DNA of 11,732 nt from Bacteroidales bacterium (GCA_021647685.1 JAKIUH010000098.1:1-11732); one strand, 5' to 3'. Positions 1 through 7,831 are shown, numbered from the stretch's first letter. The notes: generated by a model not told the origin, from the letters alone. Numbers and translations are program-made.

Positions 1-233
1 GCCGGAACTAATACTTTTTTCCCTTTCGGGAATTTGTATGCCATAAGGGCAAGGTGTAAAGCTGCTGTTGCCGAATTTACTCCAATTGACATTTTGCTGC
101 CGATGTAGTTATTCCATTCTTTTTCAAATTGCGATACCATGGGTCCTAAACCCAACCATTCGCGTTCAAAAACTTGCTTTATATTCTCTAATTCTTCATT
201 GCCAATGCTTGGCTTAAATAGTCTAATGTTCAT
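1..233 (-). CDS. DegT/DnrJ/EryC1/StrS family sugar aminotransferase, N-terminal part only
   Basis: The gene starts at ATG 233-231 and leaves the window at position 1, so only 77 codons are visible. The protein begins MNIRLFKPSIGNEELENI, then has EWLGLGP (about residues 30-36), a YIGSK segment, and NSATAALHLAL near residues 59-69. This is the standard N-terminus of PLP-dependent sugar aminotransferases that act on nucleotide-linked 4-keto or 3-keto sugars. The PLP lysine and substrate-binding parts lie outside the window, so the substrate and even the reaction (transamination or dehydration) cannot be told. It follows the broken flavin reductase gene by 26 bases on the same strand and is probably the next gene of the same operon. 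An amino sugar in the same polysaccharide is a reasonable inference, not a demonstrated fact. Confidence 0.88.
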   Translation of the reverse strand, partial: MNIRLFKPSIGNEELENIKQVFEREWLGLGPMVSQFEKEWNNYIGSKMSIGVNSATAALHLALMAYKFPKGKKVLVP

Positions 234-259
234 TTGTTTATGGTTTTTGTAATTTGCTT

Positions 260-991
260 CTATTCCCAAATATCGTATTTGATGTTTTTTGCCTTAATAC
301 CGGCATTTATTAATGATTTTTCAAAACTTTCAATCATTGCCGGCGGTCCGGATAAATAATAAACAGGCTCATTTAACTTTAATGAATTGTTAATGATTTT
401 TTGAATATCTAAAATGCCGGTACTAAATTCTAAATCTGTATTTCCGGTACCGGTATTTTCAATAAAAAGATGATATTTGAAATTGTGTAATTTTTGTGCT
501 GCTTCTTTAATTAAATCTTCAATAATAATTAAACCGGGTTTATTTACTCCGTAGTTTAAATGAATAACAGGATTTAATTTTTTATCAATTGCAAATTGTA
601 AAAAGCTCATAAAAGGGCTAATCCCTGTGCCTCCTGCAATAAGAACGCTGTCTTTTTCCATTGAATCATCAAAATTGAATATCCCGTAAGGCAATTTTAA
701 CCATAGCTTATCGCCTGTTTTTAGTTCGTTAAACATTCTGCTTGTAAACTCTCCTTTTCGTGATATTAAAATTTCGATAAATTCTTTTCGTGTAGGCGAA
801 TTGGCAATTTAAAAAACACGTGATTCAGGCCAATTAAAACTCGGATCGTATTCATCAATCGCAAGATGTAGAAATTGTCCGGCTTTAAAATCAAAACTGC
901 GTTTTAGAGGTTGTAAAACATATTTACGTACCGTATCCGAATAGCTGATAATTTCCTTGACTTGTGCCTGTATTTTTCTGATCGCTGCCAT
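260..991 (-). pseudogene. E3-type FAD/NAD(P)H oxidoreductase (CDP-6-deoxyglucoseen reductase-like), interrupted by an in-frame TAA
   Basis: Read through a single TAA at 811-809, this is one 243-residue ferredoxin-NADP reductase-fold protein. Before the stop are 60 residues ending in PESRVF. After it the same frame continues IANSPTRKEF and then GEFTSR (about residues 79-84), the second flavin-binding motif. IAGGTGISPF is the nicotinamide-nucleotide-binding loop and YLSGPPAM the late NAD motif, with Ser where relatives often have Cys. The stop replaces the last residue of the FAD-binding R-x-[YF]-S motif, so TCA to TAA would explain it by one base change. ATG 991 directly follows the rfbH stop codon (TAAATG), which suggests translational coupling and a role as the electron donor of RfbH. 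Known E3 proteins (AscD, RfbI) have about 330 residues with a [2Fe-2S] ferredoxin domain; that domain is absent here. The gene may be dead, recoded or misread. The fragment from ATG 736 lacks the FAD half and is unlikely to work alone. Confidence 0.82.
809..811 (-). other. In-frame TAA inside the FAD-binding motif of the E3-like reductase
   Basis: The minus strand reads CGT GTT TTT TAA ATT GCC AAT TCG CCT. The frame is the same on both sides and both sides match the family, so this is a base substitution and not a frameshift. The expected residue is Ser of R-x-F-S. Confidence 0.9.
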
Positions 992-2296
992 TTATTTCAA
1001 AAATTCTTCAAATTTGCTAATTACATAATCAATTTCTGCTTTTCCGTTGCCGGGATATAAGCCCATAAAGAACGTATTGTTCATAATGTAATCCGTATTG
1101 GTTAAATCCCCGATAATACGCATGTCAACACCTTCAAAAGCCGGCTGGCGTGTAATGTTTCCTGCAAATAAATTCCGTGTATGAATACGGTTTCTGTTTA
1201 AAAATTGGACTAATTCATTACGCGAAACACCTTCTTCTTCACGAACGGTAACTAAAAAGCCAAACCATGAAGGATCACTGTTTTCTGTTGCTTTGGGTAG
1301 AATTAATTTATCTTCAAATTTCTTTAATCCTTCATAGTATAATTTAAAATTTTCTTTTCGTTTCTCTACAAACTTGTTTAGCTTTTTAAGCTGTTCTACA
1401 CCAACAGCAGCTTGCATATCGCTTACTTTCAGATTGTAACCGAGATGTGAATATACAAACTTATGATCGTAGCCTAATGGCAAACGTCCAAATTGCTGGG
1501 TGAAACGTACTCCGCAGGTATTGTCTTCGCCTGGACCACAGTAGCAATCACGTCCCCAATCGCGAAACGACTTGGTAATACGTGCCAACTCATCGGAATG
1601 GCTGACTACAGCTCCTCCTTCGCCCATAGTAATATGATGTGCCGGATAAAACGAAAAAGTAGCCAAATCGCCAAAAGTACCGGTAAGTTTTCCGTTGTAA
1701 GTAGAACCTAAGGCATCACAATTATCCTCAATTAGCCAAAGGTTGTATTTTTTTGCAAATTCGGTTACTACCGATAAATTAAAAGGATTTCCCAAAGTAT
1801 GCGCAATAAAAATTGCTTTGGTTTTTTGTGAAATTGCTTGCTCCAACATTTCGATATTGATGTTGTAGCTTGCTAAATCAACATCAACAAAAACCGGAAT
1901 TAATTGATTTTGAACAATGGGTGCCACGGTAGTAGGGAAACCTGCAGCTACGGTAATTACTTCATCACCGGGCTTTAAGCGACGGTTTTTTAATTTTGGA
2001 GAAGTTAAAGCCGACATTGCTACCAAATTTGCCGAAGAACCGGAGTTTACCAAAATGGCTTCGCTGGCATGAAACATTTGTGCAAATTCATATTCAAACT
2101 CTTCTGCAAAACGACCGGCTGTCAGCCAAAAATCAAGAGATGAGTCCACAAGGCTAACTATTTCTTTTTCGTCAAAAACTCTTCCGGCATAGCGGACAAT
2201 TGATTTTCCCGCTTCAAATTTTTGTTCGGGAAATTTCGCCTTGTAGTATTGTTTGGTTAGTTCAAGTATTTGTTTTCTAAGTTCTTGTTCATTCAT
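992..2296 (-). CDS. rfbH: RfbH/AscC-type CDP-4-keto-6-deoxyglucose 3-dehydrase (E1), PLP and [2Fe-2S]
   Basis: This 434-residue cytosolic enzyme belongs to the DegT aminotransferase fold but works as a C-3 dehydrase. With its reductase it converts CDP-4-keto-6-deoxy-D-glucose to the 3,6-dideoxy product. The usual PLP lysine is replaced by His220 in SFYPAHHITMGEGG, the mark of this subfamily. Four cysteines at 193, 251, 253 and 261 give exactly C-x57-C-x1-C-x7-C, the [2Fe-2S] ligand pattern known from Yersinia E1, at the same residue numbers. The length is also typical and no key residue is missing, so the enzyme should be active if it receives electrons. It starts at ATG 2296, 18 bases after the epimerase gene, and its stop abuts the start of the reductase gene. 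The His and the cysteines separate it from an ordinary aminotransferase, so this call is firm. Confidence 0.97.
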   Translation of the reverse strand: MNEQELRKQILELTKQYYKAKFPEQKFEAGKSIVRYAGRVFDEKEIVSLVDSSLDFWLTAGRFAEEFEYEFAQMFHASEAILVNSGSSANLVAMSALTSPKLKNRRLKPGDEVITVAAGFPTTVAPIVQNQLIPVFVDVDLASYNINIEMLEQAISQKTKAIFIAHTLGNPFNLSVVTEFAKKYNLWLIEDNCDALGSTYNGKLTGTFGDLATFSFYPAHHITMGEGGAVVSHSDELARITKSFRDWGRDCYCGPGEDNTCGVRFTQQFGRLPLGYDHKFVYSHLGYNLKVSDMQAAVGVEQLKKLNKFVEKRKENFKLYYEGLKKFEDKLILPKATENSDPSWFGFLVTVREEEGVSRNELVQFLNRNRIHTRNLFAGNITRQPAFEGVDMRIIGDLTNTDYIMNNTFFMGLYPGNGKAEIDYVISKFEEFLK

Positions 2297-2314
2297 GAGT
2301 TAATATTTTTCAAG

Positions 2315-2875
2315 TTATATTTTTAATCCGTTGTATTTTTGTGTAAATTCTTTAAATGTAATCAGATTTTTATCTCTTTCAGAGATAATAGGCTTGCTTA
2401 CAGGCCATTCTATGCGTAAATCTTCATCGTTCCATAATATTCCTGCATCGGCTTCTTTATGATACCAATTATCGTGTTTGTATATAATATCGCAATTTTC
2501 TGTCAGCGTACAAAAACCATGGGCAAATCCACGCGGAATAAACAGGCTTTTTTTATTTTTAGCCGATAAAATTACCGAAATCCATTTACCGTAAGTAGGC
2601 GAATTTCTGCGAATATCCACTACTACATCATAAATTTCACCACTGATACACCGAATAAGCTTAGCATCGGTATGCGGTGTGTGTAAAAAATGTAAACCGC
2701 GTATAGTATTTTTTTGAACAGAATGCGAATGATTTTCTTGAACCCATTCTCTGTTTAGTCCATACTGAATAAAAATACCGGCATCATAGGTTCTCATAAA
2801 AAAACCTCTATGGTCTTCAAAAGGTGAAGGCTGAATTTCAAAAACTCCTTTTAATTTTTTTTCAACAATATTCAC
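2315..2875 (-). CDS. RmlC-like (dTDP-4-dehydrorhamnose 3,5-epimerase family) sugar epimerase, probably the CDP-sugar 5-epimerase AscE type
   Basis: This cupin-fold protein matches the RmlC family along its length. Numbered from the GTG start (186 residues), it shows FEDHRGFF near residue 19, RGLH with the likely catalytic His62, IPRGFAHGF, then IIYKHDNWY with the likely acid Tyr132, WNDEDLRIEWP, and SERD with Asp168 as the His partner. The family epimerises C-3 and/or C-5 of 4-keto-6-deoxy nucleotide sugars. In a CDP-sugar operon the likely job is that of AscE, C-5 inversion of CDP-4-keto-3,6-dideoxyglucose (inference); a dTDP-rhamnose role is less likely because no rmlA, rmlB or rmlD is visible. 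I chose GTG 2875 because family members start close to this point and an A-rich run precedes it. A TTG at 2899 would add eight residues (MALKIKKK) and overlap the preceding gene by 10 bases. Confidence 0.88.
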   Translation of the reverse strand: MNIVEKKLKGVFEIQPSPFEDHRGFFMRTYDAGIFIQYGLNREWVQENHSHSVQKNTIRGLHFLHTPHTDAKLIRCISGEIYDVVVDIRRNSPTYGKWISVILSAKNKKSLFIPRGFAHGFCTLTENCDIIYKHDNWYHKEADAGILWNDEDLRIEWPVSKPIISERDKNLITFKEFTQKYNGLKI

Positions 2876-2889
2876 TTTTTTTTTAATTT

Positions 2890-3921
2890 TTAGAGCCAAA
2901 AGAGTTTTTCGTTTAAATGATTATTTTCAATATGATATTGAAGTTGCTTTAAACGGATAAAGTACCTTCCTGTAAATTTATCTTCATCCATACCGTATTT
3001 TTTATAAGCCTCGTAAACCTCTTCAATCCCTTTTTTAAGTGTCCATTTAGGTTTAAAATTAGGTAATTCTCGAGCTATTTTATCAAAATTAACACGGTAA
3101 GAACGCGAATCGCTGCCGTGTTCTCCGGTAATTATTACACTACATCCGGGAACTACTTCACCAACCATTTTGGCAATATCTTTGATTTGAAAATTCTCAG
3201 AAGATTGCCCTACATTATAGGATTGACGATTCACTACTTCTTTTGGGGCTTCAATAACCGCAATAAATGCCCGTGCAATATCTTCGGCATGTACCAATGG
3301 TCGCCAAGGTGTTCCATCGCTCATAATTTTTATTTGTCCTGTGGTAACTGCCCAACCCACTAAATTATTGACTACTAAATCAATTCTTAATTTAGGCGAT
3401 ATTCCGTAAGCGGTAGAATTACGCATAAAAGTAACTGCAAAGTCATCGGTTGCCATTGGAACAATATCTCTTTCTGAATAAACTTTTGATTTTGCATAAG
3501 CTGTTACCGGATTGAAATCAGCGGTTTCATCTAATGCTGTGTTTCCATCGGCAATACCATAAAGACTGCATGACGATGAGTAAATGAATTTTTCAACGCC
3601 TACTTTTTTTGCCATTTTCGCTATTTCTACCGAAGCAAGATGATTTATATCGTAAGTGAGTTGTTCGTCCAAATCGCCCAACGGGTCATTTGATAATGCT
3701 GCCAGATGACAAATTGCATAAGCACCTTCTAAATCCTTTTCCGTAATTTTACGTGTATCTTTAATTATCTCAGTAAAACCTTTTTTTGGGGGGTAAAACG
3801 CACAATCTTCACCAAAATATTTTGTGTCAATACCTACTACTTCGTAGCCTTTTTCTAATAATAGAGGAACCATTAATGAACCGATGAATCCTGAATGTCC
3901 TGTTACAATAATTTTTTGCAT
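2890..3921 (-). CDS. Extended SDR NAD-dependent sugar epimerase/reductase
   Basis: This 343-residue protein has a Rossmann fold at its N-terminus: TGHSGFIG (residues 7-14) binds the dinucleotide, and Asp32 at the end of the second strand favours NAD(H) over NADP(H). The catalytic set is Ser117 in YSSSCSLYG, Tyr142 and Lys146 in YAKSK, with the 25-residue Ser-Tyr spacing of GalE. It lacks the Thr-Asp-Glu of RmlB-type 4,6-dehydratases and the Ser-Asp-Lys of CDP-glucose 4,6-dehydratase, so it is more likely an epimerase or 4-ketoreductase. It lies between rfbF (45 bases upstream) and the RmlC-like gene (14 bases from stop to GTG). If the pathway is ascarylose-like, it would be the last step (AscF role), reducing the 4-keto group. 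That is inference from context; the exact substrate cannot be read from the sequence. Confidence 0.85.
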   Translation of the reverse strand: MQKIIVTGHSGFIGSLMVPLLLEKGYEVVGIDTKYFGEDCAFYPPKKGFTEIIKDTRKITEKDLEGAYAICHLAALSNDPLGDLDEQLTYDINHLASVEIAKMAKKVGVEKFIYSSSCSLYGIADGNTALDETADFNPVTAYAKSKVYSERDIVPMATDDFAVTFMRNSTAYGISPKLRIDLVVNNLVGWAVTTGQIKIMSDGTPWRPLVHAEDIARAFIAVIEAPKEVVNRQSYNVGQSSENFQIKDIAKMVGEVVPGCSVIITGEHGSDSRSYRVNFDKIARELPNFKPKWTLKKGIEEVYEAYKKYGMDEDKFTGRYFIRLKQLQYHIENNHLNEKLFWL

Positions 3922-3966
3922 TTGGTTTTAGTATTTATAATTTAATAATTGATTTTTCTTTAAAAT

Positions 3967-4746
3967 TTAATCGTTCCATATTTTCCATTCTGCTTTTCCT
4001 GTATCCCAAAGCTTATTTAAATGATTGAGGTCTCGAACGGTATCTGCACATTCCCAAAAACCTTCATGTTTAAAGGTCATTACCTCTCCTTGAGTGGCAA
4101 GTTGTTCCAAAGGACCAAATTCAAAATCACAATCTTTATCCGGTTTAAGGAAATCAAACATTTTTTTATTGAAAACCATATAACCTCCATTTATAACTCC
4201 TTTTGATGTTTGTGGTTTTTCCTCAAATGAAACCACACGACCATTTTCTTGGTTGATTTCACCAAACATTGAAGGCGGACGGCCACCGGATAAGGTTACC
4301 AGTTTACCGTGTGCTTTATGATAATCAACCAATTGATTAATGTTAATATTTGAAACTCCATCGCCATAGGTGAGCATATTTACATCGTCAAGATATTTTT
4401 CAAGACGTTTTATTCTTCCCCCTTTAAGGGTATCCAGACCTGTGTCAACTAAAGTAACATTCCAATCATCCGATTCATTATCTGTATTATGAAAAGTTAC
4501 CTCTCCTGACTTTGTGTTAATTGTAAAATCGTTATTATGATATTTCATATTGTAGAAATAATCTTTAATAACATTTCCTTTGTAGCCTAAAGCTATTACA
4601 AAGTCTTTATAGCCGTAATGTGCATATATTTTCATGATGTGCCAAATGATGGGTCTTCCACCCACATCAATCATCGGTTTTGGAATTAGTTCGGATAATG
4701 AACCTAAACGGGTACCGTAACCACCTGCAAGAATTACTACTTTCAT
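3967..4746 (-). CDS. rfbF: Glucose-1-phosphate cytidylyltransferase
   Basis: This enzyme joins CTP and alpha-D-glucose 1-phosphate to give CDP-glucose and pyrophosphate, the entry step to CDP-3,6-dideoxyhexoses. The 259-residue length is close to that of known RfbF/AscA proteins. The nucleotidyltransferase signature LAGGYGTRLG lies at residues 6-15, IPKPMIDVGG at 21-30, the metal and product region TYGDGVSN at 126-133, and the family-typical EEKPQ and GPLEQLA segments at about 175-179 and 211-217. HEGFWECADTVRDL near residues 227-240 fits the C-terminal part of this subfamily better than the dTDP-glucose enzyme RmlA, which is longer. It heads the compact CDP-sugar gene group. The 243 bases before it may contain its own promoter, although no clear element was found there. 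Confidence 0.96.
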   Translation of the reverse strand: MKVVILAGGYGTRLGSLSELIPKPMIDVGGRPIIWHIMKIYAHYGYKDFVIALGYKGNVIKDYFYNMKYHNNDFTINTKSGEVTFHNTDNESDDWNVTLVDTGLDTLKGGRIKRLEKYLDDVNMLTYGDGVSNININQLVDYHKAHGKLVTLSGGRPPSMFGEINQENGRVVSFEEKPQTSKGVINGGYMVFNKKMFDFLKPDKDCDFEFGPLEQLATQGEVMTFKHEGFWECADTVRDLNHLNKLWDTGKAEWKIWND

Positions 4747-4989
4747 TGGTTTGTTTTTAGTTTTATGGTTTAGTTTGAGAAAAAGAGTTTATTGTTTTAG
4801 TTATCAGTGTATTAATGCTGATTTACTCTTGCTCTTTTCGATAAGAAAATTAGTAACATTATTAACACAAAAAGTAAATTTGTTATATAAGTAATAAATT
4901 CTTTGATGAATGGTTATAAATGTTGTTTGAATTGATAAAAATTATTTTTGAAAAGCTTCGTTTGTGAATTTAAAGTTCATGGAGAACAG
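4747..4989. other. Intergenic spacer before rfbF with a nested inverted repeat
   Basis: This 243-base AT-rich spacer lies between two minus-strand genes and holds no credible gene. An inner inverted repeat ATCAG (4803-4807) / CTGAT (4818-4822) sits inside an outer pair AAGAGT (4783-4788) / ACTCTT (4825-4830). No T-run follows on the minus strand, so a terminator is not well supported. No exact TAnnTTTG promoter element was found on the minus strand here. Read-through from the upstream gene is equally possible. Confidence 0.5.
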
Positions 4990-6450
4990 TTAAACGACTT
5001 GTGCATCTTCAAGACTTAATTTTTCATCTCTACCATGTAATTCAAGCACTAAATCGCCGGTTGCAAAAATAATTGAAACAAAATATACTTTTTCGGGATA
5101 AAATGAGAAAAAATCCCAAGTGAAAAAGTATCCGGTCAGAATTCCTGCAAACCCTAATAAGAGGGAAATAAATATACTTTTATCCAGATCATCAAAAAAC
5201 TTACTTTTTCTGAATTTATTTAAAAGAAACATATATCTGAATAAAAAGAATAAAAATATTGGAAATCCAATAATTCCATATATTAATAAGGTATTCATAA
5301 AGCCAACATCATTACTATAGTAAGTCTTCATGTATTTTGACATTCCTACACCCAGAATAGGACTGTATTCAACTCCTTTTAATACTTTGGGAATATCATT
5401 TTCAATACGGTCGGCAAAAGTTCCTTGTTTTAAATTCCCTGATGAAGCAATTTTACCCAGCTCTTCATATCTTTTAGTAATGTTTCCTACAAATTCTTCA
5501 TTAATAAAGCCGGATGAAAATAAGGCTATTATTAGTGAAAATCCAATTATACTCATTTGTATTGCAAGTTTGTATCCTTTTGAAGATAAAAAGATATATC
5601 CTAATATGGCTATTGCTCCAATCATCATCCATGAACGTGTTGCAGAAAGGAAAAAACTCCCAATTGGAATAAATATTGCCATTGATGAGAAGCCTGTAAA
5701 GAGTTCATACTTTTTATTGTTGGCAATTTGAAATCCGAAAATCAGAACATAAAAGACGATTAGGATGCCTTGGACAACAGCTCGTACATCACCTGAAATA
5801 CTATTTTTAACAAAAACTCCGATCATACTCGGGTCAAAAACTGAGATAAACCTGCTTCCCAAATTAATAAGGTAAAGTTGGTCAAAAACTATTAATACTG
5901 CATAAGGAAAGAGTAAATAACCAAATTTTAATATTTCTTCTTTATTATTTATCAAACGCAGGTAAGCGAATATGATTCCGAAAAAGAAAAAAGGACGCAA
6001 TGTATTAACAAAGGGTTTTAATTCTGTTCCCAGAAAAAAACTTACGGGAATGGAAACTAAAAGTAAATAGAACAGGAAAAACTCTAAGGGTTTATTTAAT
6101 AAAAATCTTATTTTTACATTGGTTTGAAAGGCTTTAAAAATAGCAATGAAAAGAAATATATCCATTGGGGTGAAACTAAACCCGGAAACAACTGAATAAA
6201 AAGGTAGTCTGAAAAAAGCATCTTGTGTTCTATTAACAAAGAAACTAGCAGGAGCATTAATCAATATAAAAAAATAGGCAAACCAAAAATAATCCTTTTT
6301 CGACCGAAAAGCCAAAGCTAATGGAATGAGGAAGAAAATATCGCGTAATGTATGATTAAGTTTATATACAGCAATAACCGATGCAATAAAAAGTGCTGTC
6401 ATTTGAAAAAAGTCAATAATGACCTCTTTTTTAAAGCCGGATTGCTGCAT
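4990..6450 (-). CDS. Polytopic membrane protein, probable O-antigen polymerase/ligase (Wzy/WaaL-type)
   Basis: This 486-residue inner-membrane protein has about ten or more hydrophobic segments, starting near residues 15-30, 36-48, 55-70 and 92-106 and ending near 450-467. A stretch of about 90 residues (314-385) is mostly polar and precedes the last membrane segments, as in the large periplasmic loop of O-antigen ligase-like (Wzy_C) proteins. Family-like features are SATRSW at 269-274 at the end of a membrane segment, and GVGMSKY followed by FMNTLLIYGIIGFP at 384-397. Such proteins polymerise repeat units or join the polymer to a lipid carrier. Sequence in this family is poorly conserved and no catalytic residue can be assigned, so polymerase versus ligase stays open. 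It lies 153 bases after the epimerase gene. That spacer shows no gene and no clear promoter. Confidence 0.8.
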   Translation of the reverse strand: MQQSGFKKEVIIDFFQMTALFIASVIAVYKLNHTLRDIFFLIPLALAFRSKKDYFWFAYFFILINAPASFFVNRTQDAFFRLPFYSVVSGFSFTPMDIFLFIAIFKAFQTNVKIRFLLNKPLEFFLFYLLLVSIPVSFFLGTELKPFVNTLRPFFFFGIIFAYLRLINNKEEILKFGYLLFPYAVLIVFDQLYLINLGSRFISVFDPSMIGVFVKNSISGDVRAVVQGILIVFYVLIFGFQIANNKKYELFTGFSSMAIFIPIGSFFLSATRSWMMIGAIAILGYIFLSSKGYKLAIQMSIIGFSLIIALFSSGFINEEFVGNITKRYEELGKIASSGNLKQGTFADRIENDIPKVLKGVEYSPILGVGMSKYMKTYYSNDVGFMNTLLIYGIIGFPIFLFFLFRYMFLLNKFRKSKFFDDLDKSIFISLLLGFAGILTGYFFTWDFFSFYPEKVYFVSIIFATGDLVLELHGRDEKLSLEDAQVV

Positions 6451-6603
6451 TTTTGTTTAATTTGGTTAAGATAGCTATTAAAAACAGGAATTGTTAATAG
6501 TTATCAATTTGTTTTGTCTGTTAAATTACTATATTTTAGAATTTATTATCTTAAAATTTGACTAAATGGATAAAATAATTGTTTTACAGACCGATTTATA
6601 TGA

Positions 6604-7662
6604 TTAAAAAGAAATATTATAATAATCTAAATACCATTCGATAAAATTATCGATCCCTTCTTCTATAGGTGTATTGGGTTTGTATCCCATATCTTTTACT
6701 AAATCATCTACATCAGCAAAAGTTGCAGGAACATCACCTTGTTGAATGGGCATCATATTCTTTTTTGCTGTTTTTCCTAGTTTTTTTTCAATTGCAGCAA
6801 TAAAATCCATGAGTTTAACAGGATTGTTATTTCCAATATTGTATATTTTATAAGGTGCAATTGATGATGAAGGCTCCGGTTGCTTACCTGACCATTGGGG
6901 ATTTCCTTTTGGCGGATTCTTAATAACTCGTACAATACCTTCTACAATATCATCAATATATGTAAAATCACGAATCATTTTACCGTGATTATATACATCA
7001 ATAGGCTCATTATTTAATATCGCTTTTGTAAATAAAAATAGTGCCATATCCGGTCTTCCCCAAGGTCCGTAAACTGTGAAAAAACGTAATCCGGTAGTGG
7101 GTAAATTAAAAAGTTGGCTGTAAGTATGTGCCATCAATTCATTGCTTTTTTTACTGGCAGCATATAAACTTATCGGATGGTCAACGTTATGATGGGTTGA
7201 TAGAGGCATTTTTTCGTTTAAGCCATATACACTTGAACTACTCGCATACACCAGATGTTTTATCTTGTTGTAACGACAGGCTTCTAGAATATTGATGAAA
7301 CCAATTATGTTGCTTTGTATGTAAGCATCAGGATTGCTTAAGCTGTATCGAACACCCGCTTGGGCAGCCAGATTACAAACTGCATCAAACTGCTCATTTT
7401 TAAATAGTTCACTGAGTACTTCTTTATTTTGTAAATCGACTTTAATGAATTTATAATTTTTGTGTAGATAACTGTTTACAAGTTTATTATCTTGTATTTT
7501 TTCTTTTTCGATACCCGATTTTTTTAAACGTGCATATTTTAAGTTTACATCATAGTAATCGTTGATAATATCCAGACCGACAACTTCATCACCTCTTTTA
7601 ATTAGTGTTTCGGCAAGATGAGAACCTATGAAACCAGCTGTTCCCGTAATTAAAATTTTCAT
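6604..7662 (-). CDS. UDP-glucuronate 4-epimerase-like SDR (UDP-GlcA to UDP-GalA)
   Basis: This 352-residue extended SDR has TGTAGFIGSH at residues 6-15, Asp31 favouring NAD, catalytic Ser142 in YASSSSVYG, and Tyr167/Lys171 in YAASK. Features typical of the uronate epimerase group (LpsL, Cap1J) are LDIINDYYDVNLKYARL near residues 30-46, AAQAGVRYSL near 100-108, TVYGPWGRPDMALFLF near 196-211 and IRDFTYIDDIVEGI near 230-243. The length also fits. The expected reaction is reversible inversion at C-4 of UDP-glucuronate through a 4-keto intermediate, supplying galacturonate to an acidic polysaccharide. It is the first minus-strand gene, next to a divergent promoter region, and may lead the whole locus. 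Other UDP-hexose 4-epimerases are possible but fit these segments less well. Confidence 0.9.
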   Translation of the reverse strand: MKILITGTAGFIGSHLAETLIKRGDEVVGLDIINDYYDVNLKYARLKKSGIEKEKIQDNKLVNSYLHKNYKFIKVDLQNKEVLSELFKNEQFDAVCNLAAQAGVRYSLSNPDAYIQSNIIGFINILEACRYNKIKHLVYASSSSVYGLNEKMPLSTHHNVDHPISLYAASKKSNELMAHTYSQLFNLPTTGLRFFTVYGPWGRPDMALFLFTKAILNNEPIDVYNHGKMIRDFTYIDDIVEGIVRVIKNPPKGNPQWSGKQPEPSSSIAPYKIYNIGNNNPVKLMDFIAAIEKKLGKTAKKNMMPIQQGDVPATFADVDDLVKDMGYKPNTPIEEGIDNFIEWYLDYYNISF

Positions 7663-7823
7663 GAGTTTATTTTTTAATTATTTTCATTTGTCTCATGGAA
7701 CGTCCATCAAAATAAAGGGGTACGACTATTTTATCATATCTAAATAATCATGCCTCAGCGTGTTTATTATTAAGCATGGATGTTTCACATTTTGTTTATA
7801 AAGTTAAGTTCTATTTGAAAGCA

Positions 7824-7831
7824 CAAAAATA
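7824..7831 (-). promoter_or_regulatory. Possible -7 element for the polysaccharide operon
   Basis: On the minus strand this reads TATTTTTG, which fits the Bacteroidota TAnnTTTG element. It would give a leader of about 155 bases before ATG 7662. No convincing TTTG box was found at the expected upstream distance, and such matches arise easily in AT-rich DNA. Confidence 0.28.

Noticed and set aside
809..811. Possible reassignment of TAA as a sense codon
   Set aside because: The intact genes with visible ends stop at TAA in sensible places (for example rfbH at 994-992 and the fibre-like gene at 10805-10807), so TAA is a normal stop in this genome. A point mutation or a base error is simpler.
2890..3921. 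SDR as the missing CDP-glucose 4,6-dehydratase
   Set aside because: The motif around Ser117 is YSSSCSLYG, without the Asp-Glu or Asp-Lys residues of known 4,6-dehydratases, and the N-terminal region does not resemble RfbG.
5330..5731. Plus-strand 133-residue open frame inside the membrane-protein gene
   Set aside because: It is antisense to a gene with a clear membrane-protein pattern, and its product has no recognisable family or start context.
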